From Caballeronia sp. INDeC2 (GTDB taxonomy: Bacteria > Pseudomonadota > Gammaproteobacteria > Burkholderiales > Burkholderiaceae), in assembly GCF_023631325.1 (NCBI RefSeq), contig NZ_JALQDG010000021.1:62001-126000 (forward strand): a DNA stretch of 64,000 nt. The letters are read 5' to 3'. The translations under genes and the position numbers were made by a program. The notes beneath the pieces are model-generated. The model worked only from the letters and a program-made list of their open reading frames with translations, was not told the origin of the DNA and did not search any database. Numbering within the stretch: the first letter of the stretch is position 1; each line of letters opens with the position of its first letter. Positions 18,026-27,008 of the stretch are shown piece by piece.

Positions 18026-18161
18026 CTCTAGATTCTCCTTATGCGATGCCGCGGCGTTCCGCGTATTTCAAGCGGACGCCGTGCCTCTCGTCCCGATCCG
18101 TGTGCGCCCGGCGAAACCGGTGCAGGCGGACGAACCATCGTTCGCCGTGCCGTTATCGGGG

Positions 18162-18188
18162 TTATCGGAGAAACGCGGAAAAGCTTTA
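18162..18188 (-). promoter_or_regulatory. Sigma-28 (FliA) promoter of fliST
   Basis: On the minus strand TAAAGCTT (18181-18188), 11 bp, TCCGATAA (18162-18169). The enteric consensus is TAAAGTTT-N11-GCCGATAA, so there are two mismatches with exact spacing. It points at fliS and lies between fliE and fliS. A second CCGATAA follows 10 bp downstream. Confidence 0.75.
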
Positions 18189-18248
18189 GGACTCAAGGCT
18201 CCAGAGCCGTCGCAATGATTCGGGGCGAGAATCGCGAAAAGGCCGCCG

Positions 18249-18614
18249 TCAGACGGAGATCTGCATGATGTCGTTGTAGGCCGACACGAGCTTGTTGCGC
18301 ACCTGCAAGCCGAATTGCAGGCCGACGTTCGCCTTCTGCATGTCCACCATCACGTCGCTGAGCGACACGTTCGGCGCGCCGATCTCGAAGGCGTGCGCCT
18401 CCCCGAGCGCCTTGGTCTGGTTGTCGCTGATCTTGTCGATGGACGATTTCAGCGCATCGGAAAAACTGCCGACGCTTGCCGCGCCCGATGTCCCGCTCTG
18501 GCCCGTGACGGCGCCCGCGGCGCTTGTCGGACCGGAAGTCCCGCCGGCGGCTTGCGATGCCATCGACTGAATGGCCGAGAGCGCGGCAGAAAGCGGATTG
18601 ATCGGAAAGTTCAT
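18249..18614 (-). CDS. fliE: Flagellar hook-basal body protein FliE
   Basis: Small adaptor of 121 residues that joins the MS ring to the rod. The C-terminal half carries the FliE pattern: [64 protein letters not shown]. The N-terminal part is Gly/Ser/Ala-rich. ATG 18614 was chosen by homology ([12 protein letters not shown]); the longer in-frame extension to 18776 runs into the fliF control region. It is transcribed divergently from fliF across a 244-bp gap. Confidence 0.95.
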   Translation of the reverse strand: MNFPINPLSAALSAIQSMASQAAGGTSGPTSAAGAVTGQSGTSGAASVGSFSDALKSSIDKISDNQTKALGEAHAFEIGAPNVSLSDVMVDMQKANVGLQFGLQVRNKLVSAYNDIMQISV

Positions 18615-18730
18615 GTTGACTCCGGGTGACAGGGGAAAGCTCGGGATGCGTTTCGCGGAGGTTCGCCGAGTACGAAAAAGATTAGCAGCCGGCCGTTTTT
18701 CAAAGCGCGGGAAGAACGGGGAAAACCCCG

Positions 18731-18784
18731 CTCTATTCGCCGAATCGACTTGCAATCTTCTGCGGATAATCCCCATCGTGAAAA
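18731..18784 (+). promoter_or_regulatory. Probable class II flagellar control region (fliE/fliF)
   Basis: CTCTATTCG at 18731-18739 is followed by CGGATAATCC (18763-18772) and CATCGTGAAAAG. The CTCT(A/G)TTCG block recurs ahead of fliL, fliP and flgA, each time upstream of an early flagellar operon. Here it sits in the shared fliE/fliF intergenic region. An FlhDC-type binding site is the natural reading but cannot be shown from sequence. Confidence 0.5.
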
Positions 18785-18858
18785 GTCCTCCACCGCCGCT
18801 TACATGAAAGCGGGAAGCGGCGGGAGGAGAACCTCAGGATTCGGAGCTTCGACGCTAA

Positions 18859-20640
18859 ATGGATACGCCCAACAACTCACTCATCACGCCCGACGCCAGA
18901 ATGGGCCTGGCGGGCGCACAACCGGGGGCAGCCGCAACGGCCGCCGTCCCGGGACTCGCGGGTGGCGCCGACTTCGGCGGTTTCGCGCAGCGCGTGCCGA
19001 TGCTCAACCAGTTCCGCTCGAATCCGCGCGTGCCGCTCATCGTGGCCGTCGCGATTCTGGTGATGGTGATCGCCGGCCTCGTCATGTGGTCGCGCCAGCC
19101 GGACTATCGCGTCCTCTTCTCCAATCTCTCCGACCGGGACGGCGGCGCAATCGTTGCCGCGCTCCAGCAGGGCAACATTCCCTACAAGTTGTCCGACGGC
19201 GGCGGCGCCATTCTCGTGCCGGCCGAGCAGGTTCACGAAACGCGTCTGCGTCTCGCGAGCCAGGGCTTGCCGAAGAGCGGCTCGGTCGGCTTCGAGCTGA
19301 TGGACAACCAGAAGTTCGGCATCAGCCAGTTCGCCGAGCAGGTCAACTATCAGCGCGCGCTGGAAGGCGAACTGGAGCGCACGATCGGCGCGATTTCCTC
19401 GGTGAAATCGGCGCGCGTGCATCTGGCGATTCCGAAGCCGAGCGTGTTCGTACGCGACAAGGAACTGCCGACCGCGTCCGTGATGATCAATCTGTATCCG
19501 GGCCGCGTGCTCGACGAAGGCCAGGTGGTCGCGATCGCGCACATGGTGGCGTCGGGCGTGGCGGATATGCCGGTCAAGAACGTGAATATCGTCGATCAGG
19601 ACGGCAACCTGCTCACGAGCCAGAGCGCCGCCAACGGCCTCGACGCGTCGCAACTGAAGTACGTTCAGCAGATCGAGCACAACACGCAGAAGCGTATCGA
19701 CGCGATCCTCGCGCCGCTCTTCGGCGCAGGCAACGCCCGCTCGCAGGTCAGCGCCGACATCGACTTCTCGAAGCTCGAGCAGACCGCCGAAAGCTACGGA
19801 CCGAACGGCAACCCGCAAAGCACGGCGATCCGCAGCCAGCAATCGAGCGAATCGAGCGAAACGGCGGGCAGCGGCGCGTCGGGCGTGCCGGGCGCGCTGT
19901 CGAACCAGCCGCCGCAAGCCGCTTCCGCGCCGATCGACGCGGCGGCATCGGGCGCGCTCGGCGCGGCGGCGAAGTCCACGCCGCAGAACCAGCGCAAGGA
20001 CACGACGACCAACTACGAAGTCGATCGCACCGTGCGCCATTACGAGCAGGCGACGGGCGGCATCAAGCGTCTGTCGGTGGCGGTGGTCGTGAACTACGAC
20101 AAGAAGGTCGACGCCAAGGGCAACGTCACGATGACGCCGCTCGCCGCCGACAAGCTCGCGCAGGTCCAGCAGCTCGTGAAGGACGCGATGGGCTTCGACG
20201 AGAAGCGCGGCGACTCGGTGAACGTCGTGAACAGCGCGTTCTCGGCCGATCTGAACGTGACGCCGGACGTGCCGTGGTGGCGCACCCCGCAGATGATCGC
20301 GTGGGGCATCCAGGCGGCGAAGTACGTGGGCATCGGCATCGTCGGGCTGTTCCTGTACTTCAGCATGGTGAAGCCGGCGATGCGCCGCGCCTTCCCGCCG
20401 CCGCCCGAAGCCGCGCCCGTGCTCGGCGCCCCGGATGAGCTCTCGCTGCTCGACGGCCCGTCGCTCGACGGCGGCCAGAAGCTGGAAGACGAAGACAAGG
20501 ATGCCGAGGTGAGTCTCCTCGGTCATGAAAGCAAGAAGGCCAAATTCGATCGCAATCTCGACTACGCGCGCATGGTGGCGCGTCAGGACGCGAGAATCGT
20601 TGCGACGGTCGTGAAGAACTGGGTGTCCGATGAACGCTGA
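18859..20640 (+). CDS. fliF: Flagellar MS-ring protein FliF
   Basis: Inner-membrane ring protein of 593 residues and the base on which the flagellum assembles. There are two membrane helices, at about 58-77 (VPLIVAVAILVMVIAGLVMW) and about 490-506. Between them lies a large periplasmic region with MDNQKFGISQFAEQVNYQRALEGELERTI and VKSARVHLAIPKPSVFVRD, followed by a Ser/Ala-rich stretch (about 325-375). The C-terminal tail (YARMVARQDARIVATVVKNWV) is the FliG-binding segment. It overlaps fliG by 11 bp. It is the first gene of fliFGHIJK. Confidence 0.97.
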   Translation: MDTPNNSLITPDARMGLAGAQPGAAATAAVPGLAGGADFGGFAQRVPMLNQFRSNPRVPLIVAVAILVMVIAGLVMWSRQPDYRVLFSNLSDRDGGAIVAALQQGNIPYKLSDGGGAILVPAEQVHETRLRLASQGLPKSGSVGFELMDNQKFGISQFAEQVNYQRALEGELERTIGAISSVKSARVHLAIPKPSVFVRDKELPTASVMINLYPGRVLDEGQVVAIAHMVASGVADMPVKNVNIVDQDGNLLTSQSAANGLDASQLKYVQQIEHNTQKRIDAILAPLFGAGNARSQVSADIDFSKLEQTAESYGPNGNPQSTAIRSQQSSESSETAGSGASGVPGALSNQPPQAASAPIDAAASGALGAAAKSTPQNQRKDTTTNYEVDRTVRHYEQATGGIKRLSVAVVVNYDKKVDAKGNVTMTPLAADKLAQVQQLVKDAMGFDEKRGDSVNVVNSAFSADLNVTPDVPWWRTPQMIAWGIQAAKYVGIGIVGLFLYFSMVKPAMRRAFPPPPEAAPVLGAPDELSLLDGPSLDGGQKLEDEDKDAEVSLLGHESKKAKFDRNLDYARMVARQDARIVATVVKNWVSDER

Positions 20641-21625
20641 AGGCCTGAACAAAGCCGCCCTCCTCCTGATGTCGATCGGTGAGGAAGAAGCTGCCGAAGT
20701 ATTCAAGTATCTCGCTCCGCGCGAGGTGCAGAAGATCGGCGCGACCATGGCGGCGCTGAAAAACGTGACGCGCGAGCAGCTCGACAACGTGCTGACCGAA
20801 TTCGTGTCGGAAGCGGAGCAGCACACCGCGCTGTCGCTCGATTCGAGCGAGTACATCCGCTCGGTGCTGACGAAGGCGCTCGGCGAGACCAAGGCCGGCG
20901 CGCTGATCGACCGTATCCTGCAAGGCAGCGATACGAGCGGCATCGAAGGTCTGAAGTGGATGGACTCGGGCGCGGTCGCGGAACTCATCAAGAACGAGCA
21001 TCCGCAGATCATCGCGACGATCCTCGTGCATCTGGACCGCGATCAGGCGTCGGAAATCGTGTCGCTGCTGGCAGAGCGCCTGCGCAACGACGTGCTGCTG
21101 CGCATCGCGACGCTCGACGGCATTCAGCCCGCCGCGCTGCGCGAACTAGACGATGTGCTGACGACGCTCCTCTCCGGCAGCGACAACCTGAAGCGCGCGC
21201 CGATGGGCGGCATCCGCACGGCGGCCGAAATTCTCAACTTCATGTCGAGCAATCACGAGGAAGGCGTGATCGCGAACGTGCGCGAATACGACGCCGAGCT
21301 CGCGCAGAAAATCATCGACCAGATGTTCGTGTTCGAAAACCTGCTCGACCTCGAAGACCGCGCGATCCAGCTTCTGCTGAAGGAAGTGGAATCGGAGACG
21401 CTGATCGTGTCGCTCAAGGGCGCGCAGCCGGCGCTGCGCCAGAAGTTCCTGGCGAACATGTCGCAGCGCGCGGCCGAACTGCTCGCCGAAGATCTCGATT
21501 CGCGCGGTCCGGTGCGTGTGTCCGAAGTCGAGCAGCAGCAACGCAAGATTCTGCAGATCGTGCGCAATCTCGCGGAAAACGGTCAGATCCAGCTAGGCGG
21601 CAAGGCGGAGGACGCATATGTCTGA
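20630..21625 (+). CDS. fliG: Flagellar motor switch protein FliG
   Basis: C-ring protein of 331 residues that couples stator force to rotation. It begins LNKAALLLMSIGEEEAAEVFKYL and contains the middle-domain EHPQ motif (about 123-126, NEHPQIIATILVHL). In the C-terminal torque domain VFENLLDLEDRAIQLLLKEVE shows the charged helix residues that face MotA. Length equals E. coli FliG. It overlaps fliF (11 bp) and fliH (8 bp), which suggests strict co-translation. Confidence 0.97.
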   Translation: MNAEGLNKAALLLMSIGEEEAAEVFKYLAPREVQKIGATMAALKNVTREQLDNVLTEFVSEAEQHTALSLDSSEYIRSVLTKALGETKAGALIDRILQGSDTSGIEGLKWMDSGAVAELIKNEHPQIIATILVHLDRDQASEIVSLLAERLRNDVLLRIATLDGIQPAALRELDDVLTTLLSGSDNLKRAPMGGIRTAAEILNFMSSNHEEGVIANVREYDAELAQKIIDQMFVFENLLDLEDRAIQLLLKEVESETLIVSLKGAQPALRQKFLANMSQRAAELLAEDLDSRGPVRVSEVEQQQRKILQIVRNLAENGQIQLGGKAEDAYV

Positions 21626-22292
21626 CGCCCGCGCGCAGAAGGCTCCGCTCTCGGCGTATCAGCGCTGGGAAATGGCGTCGTTCGATCCCGTCGAGATCAA
21701 GGTCGACAACAGCGCGGCGGAACAGGCCGCGCTCGAAGCGCACTTGCGCCGCGTGGAGGAAGACGCGCATCAGCAAGGGCTCGCGAAGGGTCATGTCGCG
21801 GGTCAGGCGCTCGGTTATCAAGCGGGTTACGAGCAAGGTCAGGCGAAGGGTTTCGAGGACGGCCGCAAGGAAGCGCTCGCAGAGGCCGCGCGTCTCGCCG
21901 AGATCGCCGATGCGTTCAAGACCGCGTTGCAAGCCGCCGATGCGGCCATCGCGGAATCGCTTGCCGAACTTGCGATCGATATCGCGCGGCAGGTCGTGCG
22001 TCAGCATCTCGCGCTCGATCCGACCGCGCTCATCGCCGTGGCGCGCGAAGTGATCGCCGCGGAGCCGGAGCTGTCGGGTGCGCCCACGCTCATCGTGAAT
22101 CCGGCCGACATGCCGATCGTCGATGCCTATCTGAAGGACGAACTCGAAGCGGCGGGCTGGACCGTGCGCCCCGATCCGGACGTCGAGCGCGGCGGCTGCA
22201 AGGCCCACGCCGCGACCGGCGAGATCGACGCGACCAATGTGTCGCGCTGGGAGCGCGTCGTGGCCGCGCTGGGGAGAAACAAGCCGTGGTGA
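21618..22292 (+). CDS. fliH: Flagellar export ATPase regulator FliH
   Basis: Cytoplasmic protein of 224 residues that holds and restrains the FliI ATPase and links it to the C ring. A coiled middle region with Gly/Gln periodicity ([29 protein letters not shown], about 54-82) contains the GxxxG repeats typical of FliH. The C-terminal domain ([19 protein letters not shown]... [21 protein letters not shown]) matches the FliH/HrpE/YscL fold. It overlaps fliG by 8 bp and fliI by 7 bp. Confidence 0.94.
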   Translation: MSDARAQKAPLSAYQRWEMASFDPVEIKVDNSAAEQAALEAHLRRVEEDAHQQGLAKGHVAGQALGYQAGYEQGQAKGFEDGRKEALAEAARLAEIADAFKTALQAADAAIAESLAELAIDIARQVVRQHLALDPTALIAVAREVIAAEPELSGAPTLIVNPADMPIVDAYLKDELEAAGWTVRPDPDVERGGCKAHAATGEIDATNVSRWERVVAALGRNKPW

Positions 22293-23809
22293 GCCGAATC
22301 ACTCAGGATGGTTTGAGCGAGCTGGAACAGGAACTCGCGCGTGCATCGTTCGGCCCGCTCGCCGCCGATGAATCCGCCGGCGACGAATCGGCCGACGAGC
22401 TCGCCGCGCGCACCATCGCGGAACTCGCGCATATCGCCGGCAATCCGCACATCGATACGTGGCGCGACAAGCTCGACGCGCTCAAGTCGCGCAATGCCAT
22501 TGCGAAGCCGCTGCGTCCGTGCGGGCGTCTCACGCGCGCGGCCGGTCTCGTGCTGGAAGCGGTCGGCCTGAAGATGGGCGTCGGCTCCGAATGCATGATC
22601 GAGTTGCCGCCGGGCAGCGCGATTCCGACCGCCGAAGCCGAAGTCGTCGGCTTCGCGGGCGACAAGCTCTTTCTGATGCCGACCACCGAAGTGGCTGGCC
22701 TCTTGCCCGGCGCGCGCGTCTATCCGCTCGAAAGCGCGCCGATCAACGATCCGATGGCGGGTGCGAAGCGCTTGCCCGTCGGCTGGGAAATGCTCGGCCG
22801 CGTCGTCGATGCGTCCGGCCGTCCGCTCGACGGACTCGGTCCGCTCGGCGCGAAAGTCGATGCGCCGCTGTCCGCGCCGGTCATCAACCCGCTCAACCGC
22901 GAGCCGATCCACAAGGTGCTCGATGTCGGCGTGCGCGCGATCAACACGCTGCTGACGGTCGGGCGCGGTCAGCGCATGGGCCTCTTCGCCGGTTCGGGCG
23001 TCGGCAAGTCGGTGCTGCTCGGCACGATGGCGCGCTACACGAGCGCGGAAGTGATCGTGATCGGGCTGATCGGCGAACGCGGCCGCGAAGTGAAGGAATT
23101 CATCGAACAGATTCTCGGCGAGGACGGTCTCGCGCGTTCGGTCGTCGTCGCGGCGCCGGCGGATGTATCGCCCGTGCTGCGCATGCAGGCCGCAGCGTAC
23201 ACGACCTCGCTCGCCGAATATTTCCGCGATCAGGGCAAGCACGTGCTGATGCTGATGGATTCGCTCACGCGTTACGCGATGGCCCAGCGCGAAATCGCGC
23301 TCGCGATCGGCGAGCCGCCCGCGACGAAGGGTTATCCGCCTTCGGTGTTCGCGAAGCTGCCGGCGCTCGTCGAGCGCACGGGCAATGGCCCGGAAGGCGG
23401 CGGCTCGATCACCGCGTTCTACACCGTGCTCACCGAAGGCGACGACCAGCAGGACCCGATCGCCGACTCGGCGCGCGCGATTCTCGACGGCCACATCGTG
23501 CTGAACCGCTCGCTTGCGGAGGCGGGGCACTATCCGGCCATCGACATCGAACAGTCGATAAGCCGCGCGATGACCGCGCTCATCGACGACAAGCATCTCG
23601 AACGCGTGCGTCTTTTCAAGCAGATGCTTTCGCGCTATCAGCGCAACAAGGATCTGATCAACGTGGGCGCGTATTCGAGCGGGCGCGACCCGTTGCTCGA
23701 CCGCGCGATCGCGCTGTATCCGCGCATGGAGTCGTTTTTGCAGCAGGGTTTTCGCGAGCAGGCGCCGTTCGAGCCGAGCATCGCGATGTTGAACCAGTTG
23801 TTCGATTAG
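22286..23809 (+). CDS. fliI: Flagellum-specific ATP synthase FliI
   Basis: Cytoplasmic ATPase of 507 residues that unloads chaperones and drives export substrates to the gate. Walker A GSGVGKS is at about 236-242, Walker [22 protein letters not shown] lies further on, and the [19 protein letters not shown] loop ([17 protein letters not shown]) identifies FliI rather than F1-beta. The N-terminal ~60 residues are an Ala/Glu-rich region that should bind FliH. The start is GTG (22286 or 22289), inside the end of fliH. Family length is about 450-470, so the N-terminus is slightly long. Confidence 0.96.
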   Translation: MVSRITQDGLSELEQELARASFGPLAADESAGDESADELAARTIAELAHIAGNPHIDTWRDKLDALKSRNAIAKPLRPCGRLTRAAGLVLEAVGLKMGVGSECMIELPPGSAIPTAEAEVVGFAGDKLFLMPTTEVAGLLPGARVYPLESAPINDPMAGAKRLPVGWEMLGRVVDASGRPLDGLGPLGAKVDAPLSAPVINPLNREPIHKVLDVGVRAINTLLTVGRGQRMGLFAGSGVGKSVLLGTMARYTSAEVIVIGLIGERGREVKEFIEQILGEDGLARSVVVAAPADVSPVLRMQAAAYTTSLAEYFRDQGKHVLMLMDSLTRYAMAQREIALAIGEPPATKGYPPSVFAKLPALVERTGNGPEGGGSITAFYTVLTEGDDQQDPIADSARAILDGHIVLNRSLAEAGHYPAIDIEQSISRAMTALIDDKHLERVRLFKQMLSRYQRNKDLINVGAYSSGRDPLLDRAIALYPRMESFLQQGFREQAPFEPSIAMLNQLFD

Positions 23810-23873
23810 TTTTCGACTAGTATCCGAAGCATTCGTCACAAAAAAGCCAAAGACCACACGGGACCGCCACGCC

Positions 23874-24323
23874 ATGTCCAAGAATCTGCCGATCAACACC
23901 CTCATCGGCCTTGCCGAAGAGGAACTCGACGCCGCCACCAGGAAGCTAGGCAAGCTGCAGCAGGAACGAAACGAGGTCGAGACGCAGCTGAATTCGCTCG
24001 TCGCCTATCGCGACGAGTATCACGCGCGGTTCACGGCATCGGCGCAGGAAGGCACGACGGCCCAGACGCTGCGCAACTTCCAGGCGTTCGTCGATACGCT
24101 CGATTCGGCGATCGCGCAGCAACGCACGGCGCTCGTGATGGCCGATCAGCGCATCGAGGCGGCGAAGCCCGACTGGCGTCTCAAGAAACAGAAGCTCGGC
24201 AGCTACGAAGTGCTGGCCGCGCGCGGCGAGGCGATGCTCGCGAAGAAGGCCGCGCGCGTCGAGCAGCGCGAATCCGACGAGCACGCCGCGAAGATACTGC
24301 GCATGCGCGCCGAGCGTGCCTGA
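23874..24323 (+). CDS. fliJ: Flagellar export protein FliJ
   Basis: Small coiled-coil stalk protein of 149 residues that inserts into the FliI hexamer and contacts FlhA. The whole sequence is helical and charged: GLAEEELDAATRKLGKLQQERNEVETQLNSL and later RLKKQKLGSYEVLAARGEAML. Identity rests on coiled-coil pattern, length and position between fliI and fliK. It lies 64 bp after fliI. Confidence 0.92.
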   Translation: MSKNLPINTLIGLAEEELDAATRKLGKLQQERNEVETQLNSLVAYRDEYHARFTASAQEGTTAQTLRNFQAFVDTLDSAIAQQRTALVMADQRIEAAKPDWRLKKQKLGSYEVLAARGEAMLAKKAARVEQRESDEHAAKILRMRAERA

Positions 24324-24357
24324 GCCGTTACCCACCCATTGCATTTGCGAGACTCGT

Positions 24358-25719
24358 ATGTCCTCCGTATCCCTTCCTGGCGCGCTTTCGGGCGCCACGT
24401 CATCGAGCCGGGCCGCGACGCAGCGCGCGGCGAGCGCGGGCGCGTCGTTCGGCATGACGCTGCAAAGCATCACCGACCGCGCCAATGCCGACGCGCAGGC
24501 GGCGAAGGCGCTGGCCGATTCGTCCGCCGATAAATCGAGCGTGCACGACGCGCCGAAGCCGGATGACAGCGCCTCCGCGGCGGCGTCGAAGAGCGATGAC
24601 GCATCGGATACGCAGGCCGCTGCGAAGCCCGATCAGGCCGACGCGCCGAAAGAGGCATCGAAGAATACGGGCAAGACCGACACGGCGGAGGCATCGAAGC
24701 CGGCGGCGCAGACGGCTGGTTCCGCGTCGGATGCGGCTGCGGCGCAGGCGAAAGCGCGCGCCGACGCCGCCAATGCCGAAGACACCGACACGGACACCAC
24801 GCTCGCCGATCTGACCGATGCCGCCACCGCGGCGACGGCGACCGCATCGACCGACGACACCAAATCGACTGGCGAAACGCACAAGAGCGGCGACGCGAAA
24901 ACGCCGCAGGATGCGCTTCAGGCGGCGCTCGCGGCGATGAACAACGCGCAGCCGAACGCATTGCCCGCGAACGCATTGCCTGCGAACGGTTCCGCGGCGA
25001 CGGCGCGCGAGGGCGCGGACGGCGAGGATCAGGGCGGTTTGTTTGCCAAGGGCGGAAAGGGCGCGAATCTCGCCGTGTTGACGAACAACGTGAACGCGGA
25101 CGCCAAGGCGACCGACGCGACGGCGCTGGCTGTCGCGACGACGCCCGTGGATGCCGCGTCCGCCGCGTACAAGCAAGCCGCCGACGCGGCCGCGCACGCG
25201 GTAGCGGCGCAGGCGGCATCGGCGGGTTCGGCGGTGTCCAGTCCGCAAGGCGCGATGGCATCGGCGACGAGCGCGGCGATTGCACCACACGTGGGCGCGT
25301 CCGGTTGGGACGATGCGTTCAGCCAGAAGGTGGTGTTTCTGTCGAAGGCGGATCAGCAAAGCGCTGAGCTGACTTTGAATCCGAGGGATCTCGGGCCGTT
25401 GCAGGTGACGTTGCAAGTCTCCGAGAACCACGCGCACGCGCTGTTCGTGTCGCAGCATGCGCAGGTGCGTGAGGCGGTCGAGGCGGCCATGCCGAAGCTG
25501 CGTGAGGCGATGGAGGCGAACGGCATCAGTCTGGGGAGCGCTTCGGTATCGGATGGGGCGGCGTTTGGGCGGCAATCGCAGCAGGAGAGCGGTCGGGAGC
25601 GCTCTGGCTCGAAGGGGGGGGCGATGGGAGGCATCGGCGGGGCGGATGGTTCTTCTGTCGCTTCCAGCGTGAGTTTGAATGTGCGGCGCACGGTTGGGCT
25701 TGTTGATACGTTTGCTTGA
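24358..25719 (+). CDS. fliK: Flagellar hook-length control protein FliK
   Basis: The 453-residue secreted ruler ends hook growth and switches export to filament proteins. The first ~310 residues are an Ala/Asp/Lys/Thr-rich, disordered ruler. The C-terminal switch domain has DDAFSQKVVFLSKADQQSAELTLNPRDLGPLQVTL and HAQVREAVEAAMPKLREAMEANGI, clear FliK_C (Flg_hook) motifs. ATG 24358 (MSSVSLPGALSG) replaces an earlier in-frame start at 24316 that overlaps fliJ. A short in-frame duplication, NALPANALPANG, lies near 24957-24990. A run of eight G bases at 25614-25621 lies in the last ~35 codons. Confidence 0.93.
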   Translation: MSSVSLPGALSGATSSSRAATQRAASAGASFGMTLQSITDRANADAQAAKALADSSADKSSVHDAPKPDDSASAAASKSDDASDTQAAAKPDQADAPKEASKNTGKTDTAEASKPAAQTAGSASDAAAAQAKARADAANAEDTDTDTTLADLTDAATAATATASTDDTKSTGETHKSGDAKTPQDALQAALAAMNNAQPNALPANALPANGSAATAREGADGEDQGGLFAKGGKGANLAVLTNNVNADAKATDATALAVATTPVDAASAAYKQAADAAAHAVAAQAASAGSAVSSPQGAMASATSAAIAPHVGASGWDDAFSQKVVFLSKADQQSAELTLNPRDLGPLQVTLQVSENHAHALFVSQHAQVREAVEAAMPKLREAMEANGISLGSASVSDGAAFGRQSQQESGRERSGSKGGAMGGIGGADGSSVASSVSLNVRRTVGLVDTFA

Positions 25720-25728
25720 ATTTTTTTC

Positions 25729-26360
25729 GCTGGATCCCGTTTTCTTGTTGGTTTATTAGCGTTGCCCCTGTGCGGGGCGGCAGTCACTTTCTTTGCTGCT
25801 GCAAAGAAAGTAACCAAAGAAAGCAGCTCGATACGCCCGCGGTCACACGCAGTTTGGCCATGCTTGCCAGGTGACCGTGGGCTGCCTAAGTGTCGCCCTC
25901 ATAGGACTAACCCGGCTTGGATCGCGCACGGTCTGTCGCCCCGCGTCGCATGGCGGAGCGGTTCAGCACCAAATGGCTCCAGCCCGCTTCGCGGCCGACC
26001 GGTCAATCGGGTTTCCGAACCTTCTTTACTAACGCCTCCATCTCACTGCAGGTGCAGACCGATGTTGTCCCTTGCAGACCCTGCGGCAGCGCGTAGCGCT
26101 GTGCCGGCGCTATTTCGTGCTGAACCTGTGTCCTTAGAGGGCTAGCTCGTCAGACCGTGTGCGATCCACGCCCGACGGGGCCTATGAGGGCACTCTCTAC
26201 AGAGCCCACGATCGGCTGGCAAGCGTGGCTAGACTGCGTGTGACCGCGGGCGTATCGAGCTGCTTTCTTTGGTTACTTTCTTTGCAGCAGCAAAGAAAGT
26301 GACTGCCGCCCCGCACAGGGGCAGCGCTAATAAACCAAAAAGAATACGGGATCCGGCGAA
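25729..26360. repeat. Large palindromic repeat element (~630 bp)
   Basis: The fliK-fliL gap is filled by an inverted duplication. The outer 122 bp of each side (25732-25853 and 26233-26354) are inverted copies with only about three mismatches. Each contains TTGGTTTATTAGCG, CCCCTGTGCGGGGCGGCAG and an inner 11-bp hairpin (ACTTTCTTTGC / GCAAAGAAAGT). The inner ~380 bp also aligns in inverted orientation but more loosely (GGATCGC(G/A)CACGGTCTG and GGTTCAGCAC(C/G)AAAT on both sides). Small open frames inside it are repeat translations and not genes. No transposase is present. Confidence 0.88.
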
Positions 26361-26424
26361 AGCAGAAGCAACGCCAAAACCAAAACGTAAAGGCAAAGCA
26401 ATCAAATGGAATAGCCCCAAAAGC

Positions 26425-26485
26425 CCCCTCTGTTCGACCCATCGCTTTACACGCCGATAGCCAACAATTCACCCTATCGAAAGAG
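26425..26485 (+). promoter_or_regulatory. Class II flagellar control region of fliL
   Basis: CCCCTCTGTTCG at 26425-26436 and TAGCCAACAATTCA...CCTATCGAAAGAG at 26458-26485 lie directly before fliL. The same two blocks, 33 bp apart from start to start, occur before fliP at 29024-29084. CTCTGTTCG-N17-CCGATA also matches the flgA upstream region with identical spacing. This is the best-conserved regulatory block in the cluster and a likely FlhDC-dependent promoter. The promoter mechanism is inference. Confidence 0.6.
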
Positions 26486-26495
26486 GCACGCATTC

Positions 26496-26984
26496 ATGGC
26501 TACCACGACCGCAAACCAGCAACCCATCGTTCCCGCGAAGAGCGGCAAGCTCAAAAAAATCCTGATCGTCGCCGTCGGCGCGATCGTGCTCCTCGGCGCG
26601 GGAGCCGGCGGCGCTTATTTCTTCCTCGGCAAGAATCACGGCCCGGCGAAGCCGGCGCCCGAACCGCCGCCCGTGTTCTTTCCGCTCGAATCGCTCACGG
26701 TGAATCTCCAGTCCGACGACGGCACCATGCACTATCTGCGCGCCGGCCTCACGCTCAAGCTGAAGGACGAAAAGGTCCAGTTGCTCGTCACCGAGCACAT
26801 GCCCGAAGTCCGCAGCCGCGTGCTGCTCCTGCTCTCCGGCAAGCGCCCCGACGACCTCGCGACCGTCGACGGCAAGAAGCAGCTCGCGGGCGAGCTGCGC
26901 GCGGCGGTCGAGACCGCGGCGAGCTCGGCCGAGAAGCCGGTGCGCGTCGAAGAGGTGCTGTTCACCGAATTCGTCGTTCAGTAA
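26496..26984 (+). CDS. fliL: Flagellar basal-body-associated protein FliL
   Basis: Single-pass inner-membrane protein of 162 residues that surrounds the stator and supports torque. A cytoplasmic N-terminus is followed by a helix at about 23-45 (ILIVAVGAIVLLGAGAGGAYFFLG) and a Pro-rich linker. The periplasmic domain has FFPLESLTVNLQSDD, LLVTEHMPEVRSRVLLLLSGK and EEVLFTEFVVQ. It is the first gene of fliLMNO after the repeat element, with its own conserved upstream block. Confidence 0.95.
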   Translation: MATTTANQQPIVPAKSGKLKKILIVAVGAIVLLGAGAGGAYFFLGKNHGPAKPAPEPPPVFFPLESLTVNLQSDDGTMHYLRAGLTLKLKDEKVQLLVTEHMPEVRSRVLLLLSGKRPDDLATVDGKKQLAGELRAAVETAASSAEKPVRVEEVLFTEFVVQ

Positions 26985-27008
26985 CGCCGCATCAGCGAGT
27001 AAAGAGTC

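Noticed and set aside
18877..21012. A 711-codon minus-strand open frame opposite fliF and fliG
   Set aside because: Antisense shadow; fliF and fliG occupy this DNA with full-length conserved products.
24316..24357. Earlier start for fliK at 24316
   Set aside because: The extra 14 codons overlap fliJ, lack a ribosome-binding site and have no FliK similarity; ATG 24358 is favoured.
26197..26493. Small open frames inside the repeat element (also 26229-26420 and 25762-26145)
   Set aside because: They translate the repeat arms (Phe/Cys/Lys runs) and differ between copies; no ribosome-binding site or domain. Treated as non-coding.
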